From contig NZ_VFPM01000003.1 of NCBI RefSeq assembly GCF_006716675.1, forward strand, positions 62,001 to 126,000: DNA of 64,000 nucleotides. Reading direction: 5' to 3'. The notes below the pieces were generated by a model. It saw only the letters and a program-made list of their open reading frames with translations, made no database searches and was not told the origin of the DNA. The position numbers and the translations under genes are program-made. Source of the DNA: Humibacillus xanthopallidus (GTDB lineage: Bacteria > Actinomycetota > Actinomycetes > Actinomycetales > Dermatophilaceae). Below, piece after piece: positions 54,981 through 63,294 of this stretch; positions within the stretch are counted from its first letter, which is position 1, and every line of letters begins with the position of its first letter.

Positions 54981-55273
54981 CACCCAAGCCTTGGCTGCGG
55001 CCGCTGCACCTGGATGCACCCCGTGTGGGGTGTTCTGGTTGACGCTTGCGGCGCGTAGCCGAGGAGCCGCACCGCTCAGGTTCTGCGATTGCCTCGTCCG
55101 TTTCCTGCGGGACTCCAGGACAAGCCGCCCAGACAACGGCGACGCGGGTCACTAGCGAGCTGCCTCCCAGGTCGACGCTGGCCACGGTCGTGGAGGACTC
55201 GCCCGTGACGCGCTGGATCTGTCCGGCGAAGCTTAGAGACACGTCGGTCACGCCGTCAGCGAGAGCCATCGTT

Positions 55274-55894
55274 CTAAGGCCCGGTGTAGGGCTGTCGGAT
55301 GATGGTGCGCAGGGTATTGGGGGCTGAGCGGCGTGGGTCGCCGAGGTAGATCTCGTGGTGTTTGTGGCGATGACCGTCGAAGGCGAACCCGTGCTCTCGG
55401 ATGAAGTCGTGCAGCTTCGCGGTCGTGGTCGCCTCGGTAGCGTACGGCCCGACGTGCAGCACCTGCGCGGCGGGGCCTTCCTCGAAGGAGATCAGCCCCA
55501 GCCCGGCAGCAGCGGGCAGCGACTTCTTGGCGGCCGCCTCGTGCGCGAGGTGCGCGAGCCGGTCGTCGGTGACGGACTCGGGTTGGCGGATCATCAGGGT
55601 CCAGTGCCAGTGCGACCTGTCGCCGGTCAGGAAGGTGCTCAAGTCCTCGGCCCACCAGAGTCCTTCCAGCGCGGAGACGGTGAAGTCTGGCCCTCCGACC
55701 TTCTTGACGTCGAACTTGGCTGCGTAGGACACGGAGTACAGCGCCTTGACCGCAGCCGCGTACGGAGGGCTCGTGTTGGGGTCGCCGTAACCGTCCAGGC
55801 ACAAGAACCTCAGGCAGGGCACCTGCACGAGCCGCGGTGTGGTCGTGGCGCGGTACAGAAGTTCGATGCGATGGCCATCGTGCGTGGACGTCAA
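55274..55894 (-). CDS. GyrI-like domain protein
   Basis: A 206-residue protein with the GyrI/BmrR effector-binding fold. Motifs include CLRFLCLDGYGDPNTSPPYAAAVKALYSVSYAAKF near the start and QVLHVGPYATEATTTAKLHDFIREHGFAFDGHRHKHHEIYLGDPRRS near the end, the latter being the most conserved part of the family. Such stand-alone proteins may bind or hydrolyse small molecules. TTG55894 is strongly supported by GAGGAGG 5 nt upstream. The 293 bp between it and azoR show no clear gene. Confidence 0.85.
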   Translation of the reverse strand: MTSTHDGHRIELLYRATTTPRLVQVPCLRFLCLDGYGDPNTSPPYAAAVKALYSVSYAAKFDVKKVGGPDFTVSALEGLWWAEDLSTFLTGDRSHWHWTLMIRQPESVTDDRLAHLAHEAAAKKSLPAAAGLGLISFEEGPAAQVLHVGPYATEATTTAKLHDFIREHGFAFDGHRHKHHEIYLGDPRRSAPNTLRTIIRQPYTGP

Positions 55895-56222
55895 GGCAAC
55901 CTCCTCGGTCCCAGCTGGTGCGCTCCGTCCGCCCCCGAGTGGGTCACGGCCCGCGGGCGGTCACGAGCATCGTCTCGCCGCGCAGGGAACCGACCCAGTG
56001 CCAGAGGTCCCGCCTCCACGGGGCGACTGGCGTTGAGGGACGTTCGGCCCTGAGGTTCGCCTGGACCCGAGCGAAGGATGAGGAGGAGAGGGGATTGGAG
56101 TGCAGACCACGGTGCTCACTGACCTGCACAGCGAAGCCCCGGTTGGGCCCGCGTACCCGTTCCTGGGTAGCCATGCACGACACGAACCCGCTGAACGCGG
56201 AGACCAAGGAGTTGACCGAGTC
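55895..56222. other. Intergenic region with short ORF overlapping GPP34 gene
   Basis: A 328-bp divergent spacer. A 17-codon ORF (MHDTNPLNAETKELTES, 56173-56226) ends in a TGA overlapping the GPP34 ATG (ATGA). It may be a coupling leader peptide or chance. AGGAGGAGAGGGGA at 56080-56093 is a strong ribosome-binding-like site without an obvious gene after it. Confidence 0.35.
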
Positions 56223-56918
56223 ATGACCTCCTCATACGTATGGCCGCTCCCGGCGGAGCTGCTCCTGCTCATGCTCGACGATGAGGGCAGGCTGCGAGTC
56301 GACTCCACCAAACGCAAGGCGGCGGTGGCCGGTGCCGCCGTCCTGCAGCTGGTCCTCGACGGCGTCCTCGACCTCGAGCCCGGAGAGCCGAGCCGAGCCC
56401 GTCTGGTCGCACGACCTGGCGTGGCTGCGCCGCAGTCCGGAGTGCTCGAGCAGGCACGGGACCGGGCCGTCGGCCACACGCCTAAGGACGCGGTCGCCCG
56501 GATCGGCGGAGCATCCGACTGGAAGGGCAGAGCCAACGACATCCAGGAGTGCGTCCTCGAGGAGCTGGCCGCAGCGCGTGTGCTCGAGCGTTTCCAGCAC
56601 CGGCAACTGCGCGTGTTCACGTCCACTTCCTGGCCCATACGCCGACCCGAGGTGCGCTCCGACATCCAGGCGCGGATCGCGGCCGTCCTCGACGGTGCTC
56701 AGCCCGACCCCCTCACGGCCGCCCTGGTCGGAATCCTGAACGCCATCGACCTGCTGCCCAAGCTCTTCCCCCAGCGGGACAAGAAGACGATGCGGCATCT
56801 GGCCGAGCAGATCGGTGAACTCGGCTGGGGCGCAGAGGCAGTCGCACAGGCCGTCAGGCAGGTCCAGGCCGCGGTGATCGCCTCCATCGTCGTCTCCACG
56901 ACTGCCGCCACCAGCTGA
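56223..56918 (+). CDS. GPP34 (GOLPH3/Vps74-like) family protein
   Basis: A 231-residue protein starting LPAELLLLMLDDEGRLRVDSTKRKAAVAGAAVLQLVLDGVLDL, the typical beginning of bacterial GPP34 proteins. It ends in a hydrophobic helix (VAQAVRQVQAAVIASIVVSTTAA). The eukaryotic GOLPH3 binds PI4P on Golgi membranes; the bacterial role is unknown although the family is abundant in Actinobacteria. ATG56223 is used; GTG and other starts upstream give unrelated sequence. Confidence 0.85.
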   Translation: MTSSYVWPLPAELLLLMLDDEGRLRVDSTKRKAAVAGAAVLQLVLDGVLDLEPGEPSRARLVARPGVAAPQSGVLEQARDRAVGHTPKDAVARIGGASDWKGRANDIQECVLEELAAARVLERFQHRQLRVFTSTSWPIRRPEVRSDIQARIAAVLDGAQPDPLTAALVGILNAIDLLPKLFPQRDKKTMRHLAEQIGELGWGAEAVAQAVRQVQAAVIASIVVSTTAATS

Positions 56919-57076
56919 CCCTCGGCGACTCGGACGCCCCAGAGCCGCGGTCGCCGCATAGGGTGACGCGGTGGCCAGCACAGCCGCCGCCAGCACGATC
57001 GTCGGGAGGGCTCGCCCCGCGGACACCCGGCCACCGACCAGGCGCGGTCCGGGCCCGAACGCACCGAGGTGTCGCC

Positions 57077-57725
57077 CTGAATGGCTTTCTGCTTGCACTG
57101 CTCGCGCCTCTGGGGCCGTTCGCCCTGCTGCTCATGGCGGGTCGCTTTCGCCGAGTCCGGGCTCCTTGCCGGCTTCCTCCTGCCAGCCGACACACTCTTG
57201 GTCAGTGCCTGCGTCCTCGTCGCCGCGGGCGCGCTGCAGCTGCCCGTGTGGCTCTCTCTGGTCGCTGTCACCCTGGCCGCGACCGCCGGTGACCAGGTGG
57301 CCTATCTGCTGGGCCGGCGTCTGGGCCCCGGGCTGCAGCAGGTCCGCGGGTCGCGGTTCATCTCGCCCGAGCGCCTCGACGGGGCCCGCCGGCTCTTCGA
57401 CCGGCACGGGGCGAAAGCCGTTGTCCTGTCACGGTTCATGCCGCCGGCCCGCACCCTCACTCCCGTCCTGGCCGGCGTCGCCGGCATGGATCGACGGCGG
57501 TTCCTGGTCCACAACCTCGCCGGCGCCACGTTATGGGCTGTGGTGATGTTCGGCGGAGGCTCCTGGCTCGGCGTCATCCCGGCGGTGTCCGGCAACCTCG
57601 GGCTGATCCTGCTTGCCGTCCTGGTCATCTCCGCCATACCCGCCCTCGTCTCCCTGCTCAGCCCCCGGTCCCGTAGATGGCCACAGAGCGAGCCTTGCGT
57701 TTCCCGCAGCGGGTCGTGGGGTTGA
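57077..57725 (+). pseudogene. DedA family membrane protein, frameshifted near the N-terminus
   Basis: Two frames together give a DedA protein. From about 57077 one frame reads LNGFLLALLAPLGPFALLLMA; after about 57140 homology continues in another frame with VAFAESGLLAGFLLPADTLLVSACVLVAAGAL, then AGDQVAYLLGRRLGPGL and FMPPARTLTPVLAGVAGM to the stop at 57725. Adding one base around 57138-57142 would restore one continuous protein. The downstream frame can also begin at ATG57081 but then has a non-membrane Cys/Arg/Trp-rich start. It is a real mutation or an assembly error. Confidence 0.75.
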
Positions 57726-57783
57726 CAAGCGCGCGACCGATGGCCGACCCACTGGTCCCACGGACGCCCGGTGTTGGGAGGGT

Positions 57784-57945
57784 TCACTTTCCCTGTCTGG
57801 TGCGCGAGCGGACCCGGTCCACAACCACCAGTGCGATGCCCACCGCGATGACGAAAATCCAGAGGCCCGGTGCGCCGATTTCTGTCGCGAGCAGGAAGGC
57901 CCCACCCAGCATCAAGACCACCGCGATCCACAGCACCGGCTTCAT
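57784..57945 (-). CDS. Small two-helix membrane protein
   Basis: A 53-residue protein MKPVLWIAVVLMLGGAFLL-ATEIGAPGLWIFVIAVGIALVVVDRVRSRTRQGK with two hydrophobic helices and a basic tail. AGAGG lies 7 nt before ATG57945. A longer frame to 58344 exists but its extra part looks non-coding. No family is recognised. Confidence 0.55.
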   Translation of the reverse strand: MKPVLWIAVVLMLGGAFLLATEIGAPGLWIFVIAVGIALVVVDRVRSRTRQGK

Positions 57946-58484
57946 CTCGGTACCTCTCATGAGGCCATCGTGTCTCTCTCCGGTGCCCGAGCTGTAGAGC
58001 CGTTGGTCCCAAGGCTGCAGGCAAGAGCGGGAGGCTGCAGGAACCACCACCGGCAGGCGATGCGGACGCGGGTCCGTCCGGCTCGACTCGAGGATGAGTG
58101 ATCGCCCGCCCCATCTCGCGGCGCTGCGCAGCTGCACCAAGCCACGCATCACGTCGAGCAGCGGCCGGCCGAGTCCGCGAGTCAGGTCTTCCGCCGGGAG
58201 CTCCCGGCGATGCGCCTCGATGCCACGTGCTCGCCTGATGGGAGCGGTAGGTCTCTCCGGCGTAGACCTGGGCCGCCTTGTCATCGACCCGTCCGGCCCT
58301 AACGGCTCGCGGTTGCACGTCGTCATCCCCGACAACACCCGCACGCATCGGCACCTTCAGATTCTTGGGGTACGTCGCATCGTCGCAGGTCAGGGTGTTG
58401 TACCCCCTTCGCCGGGGACCCGTACCCCCGCTGCGACGGCCCTGGTGGGTGACGTTCCCGGGGACGTCTGAGAGCGACCTTCCT
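57946..58484. other. Intergenic region before the T4SS operon
   Basis: About 540 bp with no convincing gene on either strand. It contains two close GTACCCCC repeats (58399-58432 region) and ends at the inverted repeat below. It probably holds the promoter for the conjugation genes. Confidence 0.45.
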
Positions 58485-58500
58485 GCCGTGTCTACACGGC
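58485..58500. promoter_or_regulatory. Inverted repeat upstream of the T4SS operon, candidate operator
   Basis: GCCGTGT-CT-ACACGGC is a perfect 7-bp inverted repeat with a 2-bp spacer, ending 11 bp before the start of the 58512 gene and immediately before its ribosome-binding site (GGAAGGAG). The first gene encodes a sigma/HTH-like protein, which fits autoregulation. Confidence 0.6.
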
Positions 58501-58511
58501 GGAAGGAGCTC

Positions 58512-59336
58512 ATGATGAGTGTCGCGACGCAGCTGGGTCTGGGTGACCCGGAGAGTCATGTCCTGGCAATGGCCCGGTCTCGGTGGCCCGGCTGGGTGTC
58601 GGCCCACCCGGTGCTCGGGGTGGTGGAGGACCTGCTGGAGCTGCCGGCGTGGTTGCGGCAGGCCGATCGCGATGACGCCGACATGGTGCTGTTGACGTTG
58701 GCGGAGCTGTCCTCGCCCGAGGGCGGGGACGATGTCGCCGCGACTGGGGCTCTGGCGTGGGTGCTGCTTCCCGGGGTGAGTCTGTTGGCTTCCCGGATGT
58801 TCACGCTGTCCCCGCGGATCGACCAGATGCTGGCGGCCGCGCTGTGGATGGAGGCTCGGACCTTCCGGTGGCAGCGGGGGCACCGGGTCGCGGCCAACGT
58901 CTTGATGAATGCTCGCAAGGCGGTCATGCGCGACCTCGGTGTCGGGGCGGCGGCGGACCCGACGTGGGCGCGGACCATCCCGGTCGCGCCCACCGAGAGG
59001 ATCTGGGAGGCCATGCCGGCCGAGCCCTCCGAGAGCGCCGAGACTCCAGAGACCTCGGCGCAGCAGGAGCTGGCCGAGCTGCTGGACTGGGCGAGCGCCG
59101 GCGGCGTCATCACCGACGAGGACCGGTCCCTGCTGGTCGACGTCGCGCAGACCGCTGACCGGCAGCGGACCGTGAGGTCGGGGCGCGGCCACGCGGGGCT
59201 GCTCGGCAACGACGTCTCCGCCGAGGTCGCCGGGCGGCGGGGAGTCGCCGCGATCACGGTGCGCCGGCACACCAGCCGCGCCATCCAAGCCCTGCGGGAC
59301 GCGGTGGGTGCCACGACCGCGCAGGTCCCGGCGTGA
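58512..59336 (+). CDS. Sigma-70-region-4/HTH-like regulator of the conjugation operon
   Basis: A 274-residue soluble protein. The C-terminus GNDVSAEVAGRRGVAAITVRRHTSRAIQALRDAV resembles a sigma region 4-type helix-turn-helix. The upstream part contains AALWMEARTFRWQRGHRVAANVLMNARKAVMRDLG, a helix-rich stretch like sigma region 2/3, and an acidic linker. ATG58512 (or 58515) follows GGAAGGAG. As first gene before the T4SS genes it is the probable regulator. Family assignment is tentative. Confidence 0.65.
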   Translation: MMSVATQLGLGDPESHVLAMARSRWPGWVSAHPVLGVVEDLLELPAWLRQADRDDADMVLLTLAELSSPEGGDDVAATGALAWVLLPGVSLLASRMFTLSPRIDQMLAAALWMEARTFRWQRGHRVAANVLMNARKAVMRDLGVGAAADPTWARTIPVAPTERIWEAMPAEPSESAETPETSAQQELAELLDWASAGGVITDEDRSLLVDVAQTADRQRTVRSGRGHAGLLGNDVSAEVAGRRGVAAITVRRHTSRAIQALRDAVGATTAQVPA

Positions 59337-59381
59337 CCAGTGACCGCCAGCCGGGGCGGGCGGGCTTTAGGCGGCGAGGTG

Positions 59382-59609
59382 ATGACAGTGACCGTGCGAG
59401 AAACCGTGACAGAGACAGACCCGACAGACGCCGAGCGCCTGATGGACCTCGCCAGCACGGAGGTGGCGACGATCGACGAGTTCGCTGCGTGTGTCGAGCG
59501 TCTGCACGAGGTGCAGCGCGCCAAGGTGGCGCTCTCACGGCTCGACTCCGAGGCACTTCGGCAGGCCCTCGACGCGCGCCGCAGAGCGTTCGATGGAGGA
59601 GCGTCGTGA
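59382..59609 (+). CDS. Small acidic helical protein of the T4SS operon
   Basis: A 75-residue protein MTVTVRETVTETDPTDAERLMDLASTEVATIDEFAACVERLHEVQRAKVALSRLDSEALRQALDARRRAFDGGAS, mostly helical. No family is recognised. Its TGA overlaps the GTG of the next gene (GTGA), so it is translated in coupling with the ParA-like protein. Confidence 0.7.
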   Translation: MTVTVRETVTETDPTDAERLMDLASTEVATIDEFAACVERLHEVQRAKVALSRLDSEALRQALDARRRAFDGGAS

Positions 59610-60454
59610 CCACCACTCCCGGCCCGCGCCGGGCGGTGAGCACTGACGAGCTGAAGCGGGCGTGGCTGGCCGTCCAGTCCGGCCAGTTCCGCAGCGGCAG
59701 CCACCTCCGGCGTGCGACCTCGCGCCGGCCTGGCACGTCGACGCCCGATGTGGTGTGGGAGCCGACCGAACCGGTCCTGCCGGTCATCGGTTGCCACGGC
59801 GGCGCCGGCGCCACCACCGTCGCCGTCGCAGTCGCGACGGCCGCCGGAGCCGCGCGGGTCATCGAGTGCGCCACCGCCACCGCCTCAGGCCTGGCCGCGG
59901 CACCCACCGCGGAGCTGGGCCACACCGGAACCGGCTGGTCGCAGGGCCGCCGCGACCGGGTCCTGCTCGAGCGCATCACCGCGAACGTCACCGGCCCGCA
60001 GGACGTGCCACGGCCGACCGAGCCGACACGACCTGTGGGTCTGAACGTCCTTGACGTCTCGTGGGAGCTCGGTCAGCTGCTGGTCGGGTCGTGCTGGCTG
60101 GCCGACCAGGTTCGCCGCGTGCCCGTGGTCATCGCGGTCACCTCGGCGACCGTGCCGGGCCTGCGCCGCCTCGAGGGCGTACTCGCCCTGCTCGATGACC
60201 ACGACGTGGCGGACGTGGTCGCGGGTGTGGTCGGTCCCAGGCGCGGCCGCTGGCCGCGCGGGGTCGCAGCGTCCGTGGGCCGCAGGACGCGGGAGCTGGA
60301 CCGGTGCGGCCGGCTCGTCGACGTCCCGACCGACACCGGGCTGGCCGCTCGAGGCCTCGACTCCCAGCCGCTCCCGCCGGCGCTGCTCAGCGCGGCGGCC
60401 ACCCTGCTCCGGCTCGCCCAGGCCGACACCCACGAGAAGGACCTCCCATCATGA
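59606..60454 (+). CDS. ParA-like protein lacking Walker A lysine
   Basis: A 282-residue protein. VLPVIGCHGGAGATTVAVAVATAAGAARVIEC is a P-loop-like segment with AGATT in place of GKT, as in the CpaE-like protein at 30.9 kb. Later VGLNVLDVSWELG and VVIAVTSATVPGLRRLEGVLALLDDHDVADVVAGVVGP are typical of the fold. GTG59606 start is set by the 4-bp overlap; the stop overlaps the next ATG. It probably has a positioning or scaffold role in the conjugation machine. Confidence 0.75.
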   Translation: MTTTPGPRRAVSTDELKRAWLAVQSGQFRSGSHLRRATSRRPGTSTPDVVWEPTEPVLPVIGCHGGAGATTVAVAVATAAGAARVIECATATASGLAAAPTAELGHTGTGWSQGRRDRVLLERITANVTGPQDVPRPTEPTRPVGLNVLDVSWELGQLLVGSCWLADQVRRVPVVIAVTSATVPGLRRLEGVLALLDDHDVADVVAGVVGPRRGRWPRGVAASVGRRTRELDRCGRLVDVPTDTGLAARGLDSQPLPPALLSAAATLLRLAQADTHEKDLPS

Positions 60455-60762
60455 ACGCCACCACCGCCCAGAACGCGGCGGCCGCGTATGCCGCCCTGCC
60501 GCACAAGGTGTGCCCGGTGGCCCCACCGGGCGCCCAGGTCTACGCCGACCAGCTCATGGGCTACGTGCTGTGGGGCGTCGGGATCCTCTTCACCCTCGGG
60601 ATCGTGGTCGGCATCGGCGCCGTCGTCGGCGGCCGCATCTTCGGCATGCCGCACGCGAGCAAGGCCGGCGTCGTCGGCCTCGCGATGGTGTTCGTGGCCG
60701 TCATCGGCTACCTCATCCTCCCGGGGATCGTCAGCGCCATGACCGGCAACGGGTGCGTCTGA
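60451..60762 (+). CDS. Small two-TM membrane protein, VirB2/TrbC-like candidate
   Basis: A 103-residue protein with two hydrophobic helices (LMGYVLWGVGILFTLGIVVGIGAVVGG and KAGVVGLAMVFVAVIGYLILPGIVSAM) and Cys residues near both ends (KVCPV, NGC) that could pair outside the membrane. Size, topology and position before a VirB8-like candidate and TrbL fit a VirB2/TrbC-type pilin, but sequence alone does not prove it. Confidence 0.65.
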   Translation: MNATTAQNAAAAYAALPHKVCPVAPPGAQVYADQLMGYVLWGVGILFTLGIVVGIGAVVGGRIFGMPHASKAGVVGLAMVFVAVIGYLILPGIVSAMTGNGCV

Positions 60763-61787
60763 TGCGACCCACCATCCGACCTCCCGCTCGATCCGCTGAT
60801 CTGCACGACGGCGCAGCGGGCGGCTGGGACCGGCGACGCTTGCTGACCGTTCTCGCGGGCGGTGTGCTGGCTGCGCTCGTCTTCCTCGTCGGCCTGGGAT
60901 TGGCGGTCTACTACGCGCTCGGTTCCCTCGGCGCATCCCCCTCACCCGGATCCCCGGCCATCGGGGAAACCACTCGAGCCGAGATCCCCGGCGATGCCGG
61001 TCGCGACGTGCCAGCCGGCCCGGCGAGGGGGCAGGCGTACCGCGACCGTGTCGCCGCCGCACCGATGCTCGATGTCGACCCGGACAGTGCCCGACGAGGC
61101 GTCCCCTCGGCCCACCCGGCCCCGACGCTGCTCGTCCCGGCGGTGACGCGGACCGGGCCCGCGGACGTCCCGACCGGCTTCCCGCACACCACGGCAGGTG
61201 CGGTGGCCCAGCTCGCCGCGATCGAATCCACCGTCCTGCAAGGCATGTCCATCCCGCAGGTCAACGACGTCCACCACCGATGGACCCGAACCGGGGCCGT
61301 CGCGGTGGCCGACTGGCCGCTCACCCGCAACGTCCAGGCCTTCCTCGCCGCCGCCCGACAAGGGCAGAGCAAGGACACTTTGGTGACGGTCACGGTCACC
61401 CCGGTCGCCGGGATGGTCAAGGGCGTCGAGGGCGACGACTGGGTGCTCGCCTGCGTCCTGCTCGACGTGCAGGCCGTGATCACAACCGACGCGCGGGTCG
61501 CCTACGGCCACTGTGAACGCATGCAATGGACCGACGGGACCGATGGAGCGGGGGATCCGGGGGGACCTGGGACAAGTGGGGGCCGGTGGATGATCGCTCC
61601 CGGACCAAGCCCAGCACCGGCGCCGTCGACGTGGCCGGGCACCGACCTGGCCATCAAGGCGGGGTGGCGGACCTGGGTCGACACCGCCCCCGCACCCGAC
61701 GCCCGTCCCGACACTGGTGCTGCGCCCGTCGCGGCGCCTGGGTCTGCACCCGCTGCCGGGGCGGCTGCCGGAAGCGCGAGGTCCTGA
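60762..61787 (+). CDS. Membrane-anchored T4SS-associated protein, VirB8-like topology
   Basis: A 341-residue protein with a cytoplasmic basic N-terminus, one transmembrane helix (LLTVLAGGVLAALVFLVGLGLAVYYALGSLG) and a large extracytoplasmic domain (PLTRNVQAFLAAARQGQSKDTLVTVTVTPVAGMVKGVEGDDWVLACVLLDVQA), then a Pro/Ala-rich tail. The single-pass topology with an NTF2-like-sized outer domain resembles VirB8/TcpC-type scaffold proteins; this is inferred. The start overlaps the previous stop by one base. Confidence 0.68.
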   Translation: MRPTIRPPARSADLHDGAAGGWDRRRLLTVLAGGVLAALVFLVGLGLAVYYALGSLGASPSPGSPAIGETTRAEIPGDAGRDVPAGPARGQAYRDRVAAAPMLDVDPDSARRGVPSAHPAPTLLVPAVTRTGPADVPTGFPHTTAGAVAQLAAIESTVLQGMSIPQVNDVHHRWTRTGAVAVADWPLTRNVQAFLAAARQGQSKDTLVTVTVTPVAGMVKGVEGDDWVLACVLLDVQAVITTDARVAYGHCERMQWTDGTDGAGDPGGPGTSGGRWMIAPGPSPAPAPSTWPGTDLAIKAGWRTWVDTAPAPDARPDTGAAPVAAPGSAPAAGAAAGSARS

Positions 61788-61789
61788 GC

Positions 61790-63277
61790 ATGCTCGACCC
61801 GTTCTCCTACCTCGCGTCGGCTGCCGGCAAGGTCATCGCCGACGGCTGGACGGCCGCGATGCTCGGCCTGTGGAACGCCGGCCTGTGGCTGCTCAAGCTC
61901 GTCCTGGGCATCGTCGACGACTTCACCACCCCGGACCTGAGCGAGGGCGGCCCCGCCGGGTCGCTCTACCGGGTGACGTCCTGGATCGGGCTGAGCCTCA
62001 TGCTCATCCTCACGGTGGCACAGCTCGGGATCGCCGCCTTCCGCCGAGACGGCCGCAGCGTCGGGCAGGTGCTCGTCGGCACCGGCCAGTTCCTGCTCGT
62101 GTGGGTCGCCTGGATCGGCTACGGCATCGCGGTCCTCGCCGCCTGCGGCGGCCTGACCAAGGCCCTCATGACCACGCTGCTCCACGTCGACAGCTGGGCG
62201 CAGTTCAGCCCCCTCGGCAGCCCGATCGACGTCGCCGACATCTCCGACGGCACCGTCGCCACCGTTCTCGGGCTGATGGGCATCGTGCTGGTCTTCGCCG
62301 CCATCGGGCACCTACTCGTCCTGCTGACCCGCGCCGGGGCGCTCATGGTCCTGGCCGCGACGACACCGATCTCCGCCGCCGGGCTGTCCTCCGACTTCGG
62401 GCGCAGCTGGTTCTGGAAGAGCTTCCGCTGGTTCCACGCCGCCGCGTTCACCCCGGTCCTGATGGTCCTCGTCCTCGGGGTAGGGGTGCAGATGACCTCC
62501 GGGGTCGCCACCGGGATGACCGACGACCTGCAGAAGGCCATCGGCACCGCCGTTCCGGGCGTCATCCTCATCTGCATCGGCTGCGCAAGCCCGCTCGCCT
62601 TGTTCAAGCTGCTCGCGTTCACCGACCCGGGCACCTCCTCCGGCGCCGCGCTCCGCGCCGGGATGGCCGCCCAAGGCGGCCTGAGCGGAGTCCTCGCCCG
62701 CAAGAGCAGCGCAGGCGACTCCACGTCGACGGCGGCCTCGAGCACGGACGAGCACGGACGCTCCCAGGCCGAGGGCGCCGGTGAGAGCTCCACCAGCAGC
62801 CGCTTCGGCGGCCTCGCCGCAGCCGGTCTGGGTCTGGTCGCGACCGTCGGCGCCAGGGGAGCGGCGATGGGCGCCGACCTGACCAACCAGATGGGCGTCG
62901 GGGACTCCAGCTACGTCCCGGACTTCAGCTCCGACCGCCGCAACAACCAGCAGCGCAACCAGCAGCCCAACCAGCGGCGCGACGACGACAACCCAGCGGT
63001 CAACGGCGCCGACGGCAACGGGACCGACGGCAGCAACGGCAGTGGCCGCACCGGCGGTACGGATGGCAGAGGTCAGCCCTCGTCCCCGAGCACACCGTCC
63101 ATGCCCGCAACGCCGTCGGGGACCGGCCCCGGCGCGAAGGGGATGTCCGAAGGCAGCGGGAGCAGCGGGATACCGGCTGGTACTGCGGGCGCTGCTGGTG
63201 GCGCCGGCGCTGCGGGCGCCGCCGGTGGAACAGGTGGAGCGGCTGCCGCGAGCGCTGTGCCCGCCGTCCCGGCATAA
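61790..63277 (+). CDS. TrbL/VirB6-like conjugation channel protein
   Basis: A 495-residue polytopic protein. Six or more hydrophobic helices (e.g. WIGLSLMLILTVAQLGIAAF; FLLVWVAWIGYGIAVLAACGG; VLGLMGIVLVFAAIGHLLVLLTRAGALMVLAATTPI) are followed by FGRSWFWKSFRWFHAAAFTPVLMVLVLGVG, a pattern common to actinobacterial TrbL/VirB6 proteins. The C-terminal 190 residues are Ser/Gly/Asn/Gln-rich and probably disordered. It forms part of the inner-membrane translocation channel. ATG61790 lies 3 bp after the previous stop. Confidence 0.82.
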   Translation: MLDPFSYLASAAGKVIADGWTAAMLGLWNAGLWLLKLVLGIVDDFTTPDLSEGGPAGSLYRVTSWIGLSLMLILTVAQLGIAAFRRDGRSVGQVLVGTGQFLLVWVAWIGYGIAVLAACGGLTKALMTTLLHVDSWAQFSPLGSPIDVADISDGTVATVLGLMGIVLVFAAIGHLLVLLTRAGALMVLAATTPISAAGLSSDFGRSWFWKSFRWFHAAAFTPVLMVLVLGVGVQMTSGVATGMTDDLQKAIGTAVPGVILICIGCASPLALFKLLAFTDPGTSSGAALRAGMAAQGGLSGVLARKSSAGDSTSTAASSTDEHGRSQAEGAGESSTSSRFGGLAAAGLGLVATVGARGAAMGADLTNQMGVGDSSYVPDFSSDRRNNQQRNQQPNQRRDDDNPAVNGADGNGTDGSNGSGRTGGTDGRGQPSSPSTPSMPATPSGTGPGAKGMSEGSGSSGIPAGTAGAAGGAGAAGAAGGTGGAAAASAVPAVPA

Positions 63278-63294
63278 GAGAGAGGGAGCGTGTC

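Noticed and set aside
54922..55269. Minus-strand frame starting MALADGVTDVSLSFAGQIQRV
   Set aside because: The first about 45 residues look plausible and vaguely MOP-like, but the frame then becomes Arg/Ser/Pro-rich and overlaps the azoR 3' end; not enough to call a gene.
57946..58344. Upstream extension of the small membrane protein gene at 57784
   Set aside because: The extra sequence is Arg/Pro-rich without ribosome-binding site, whereas ATG57945 has AGAGG at the right distance.
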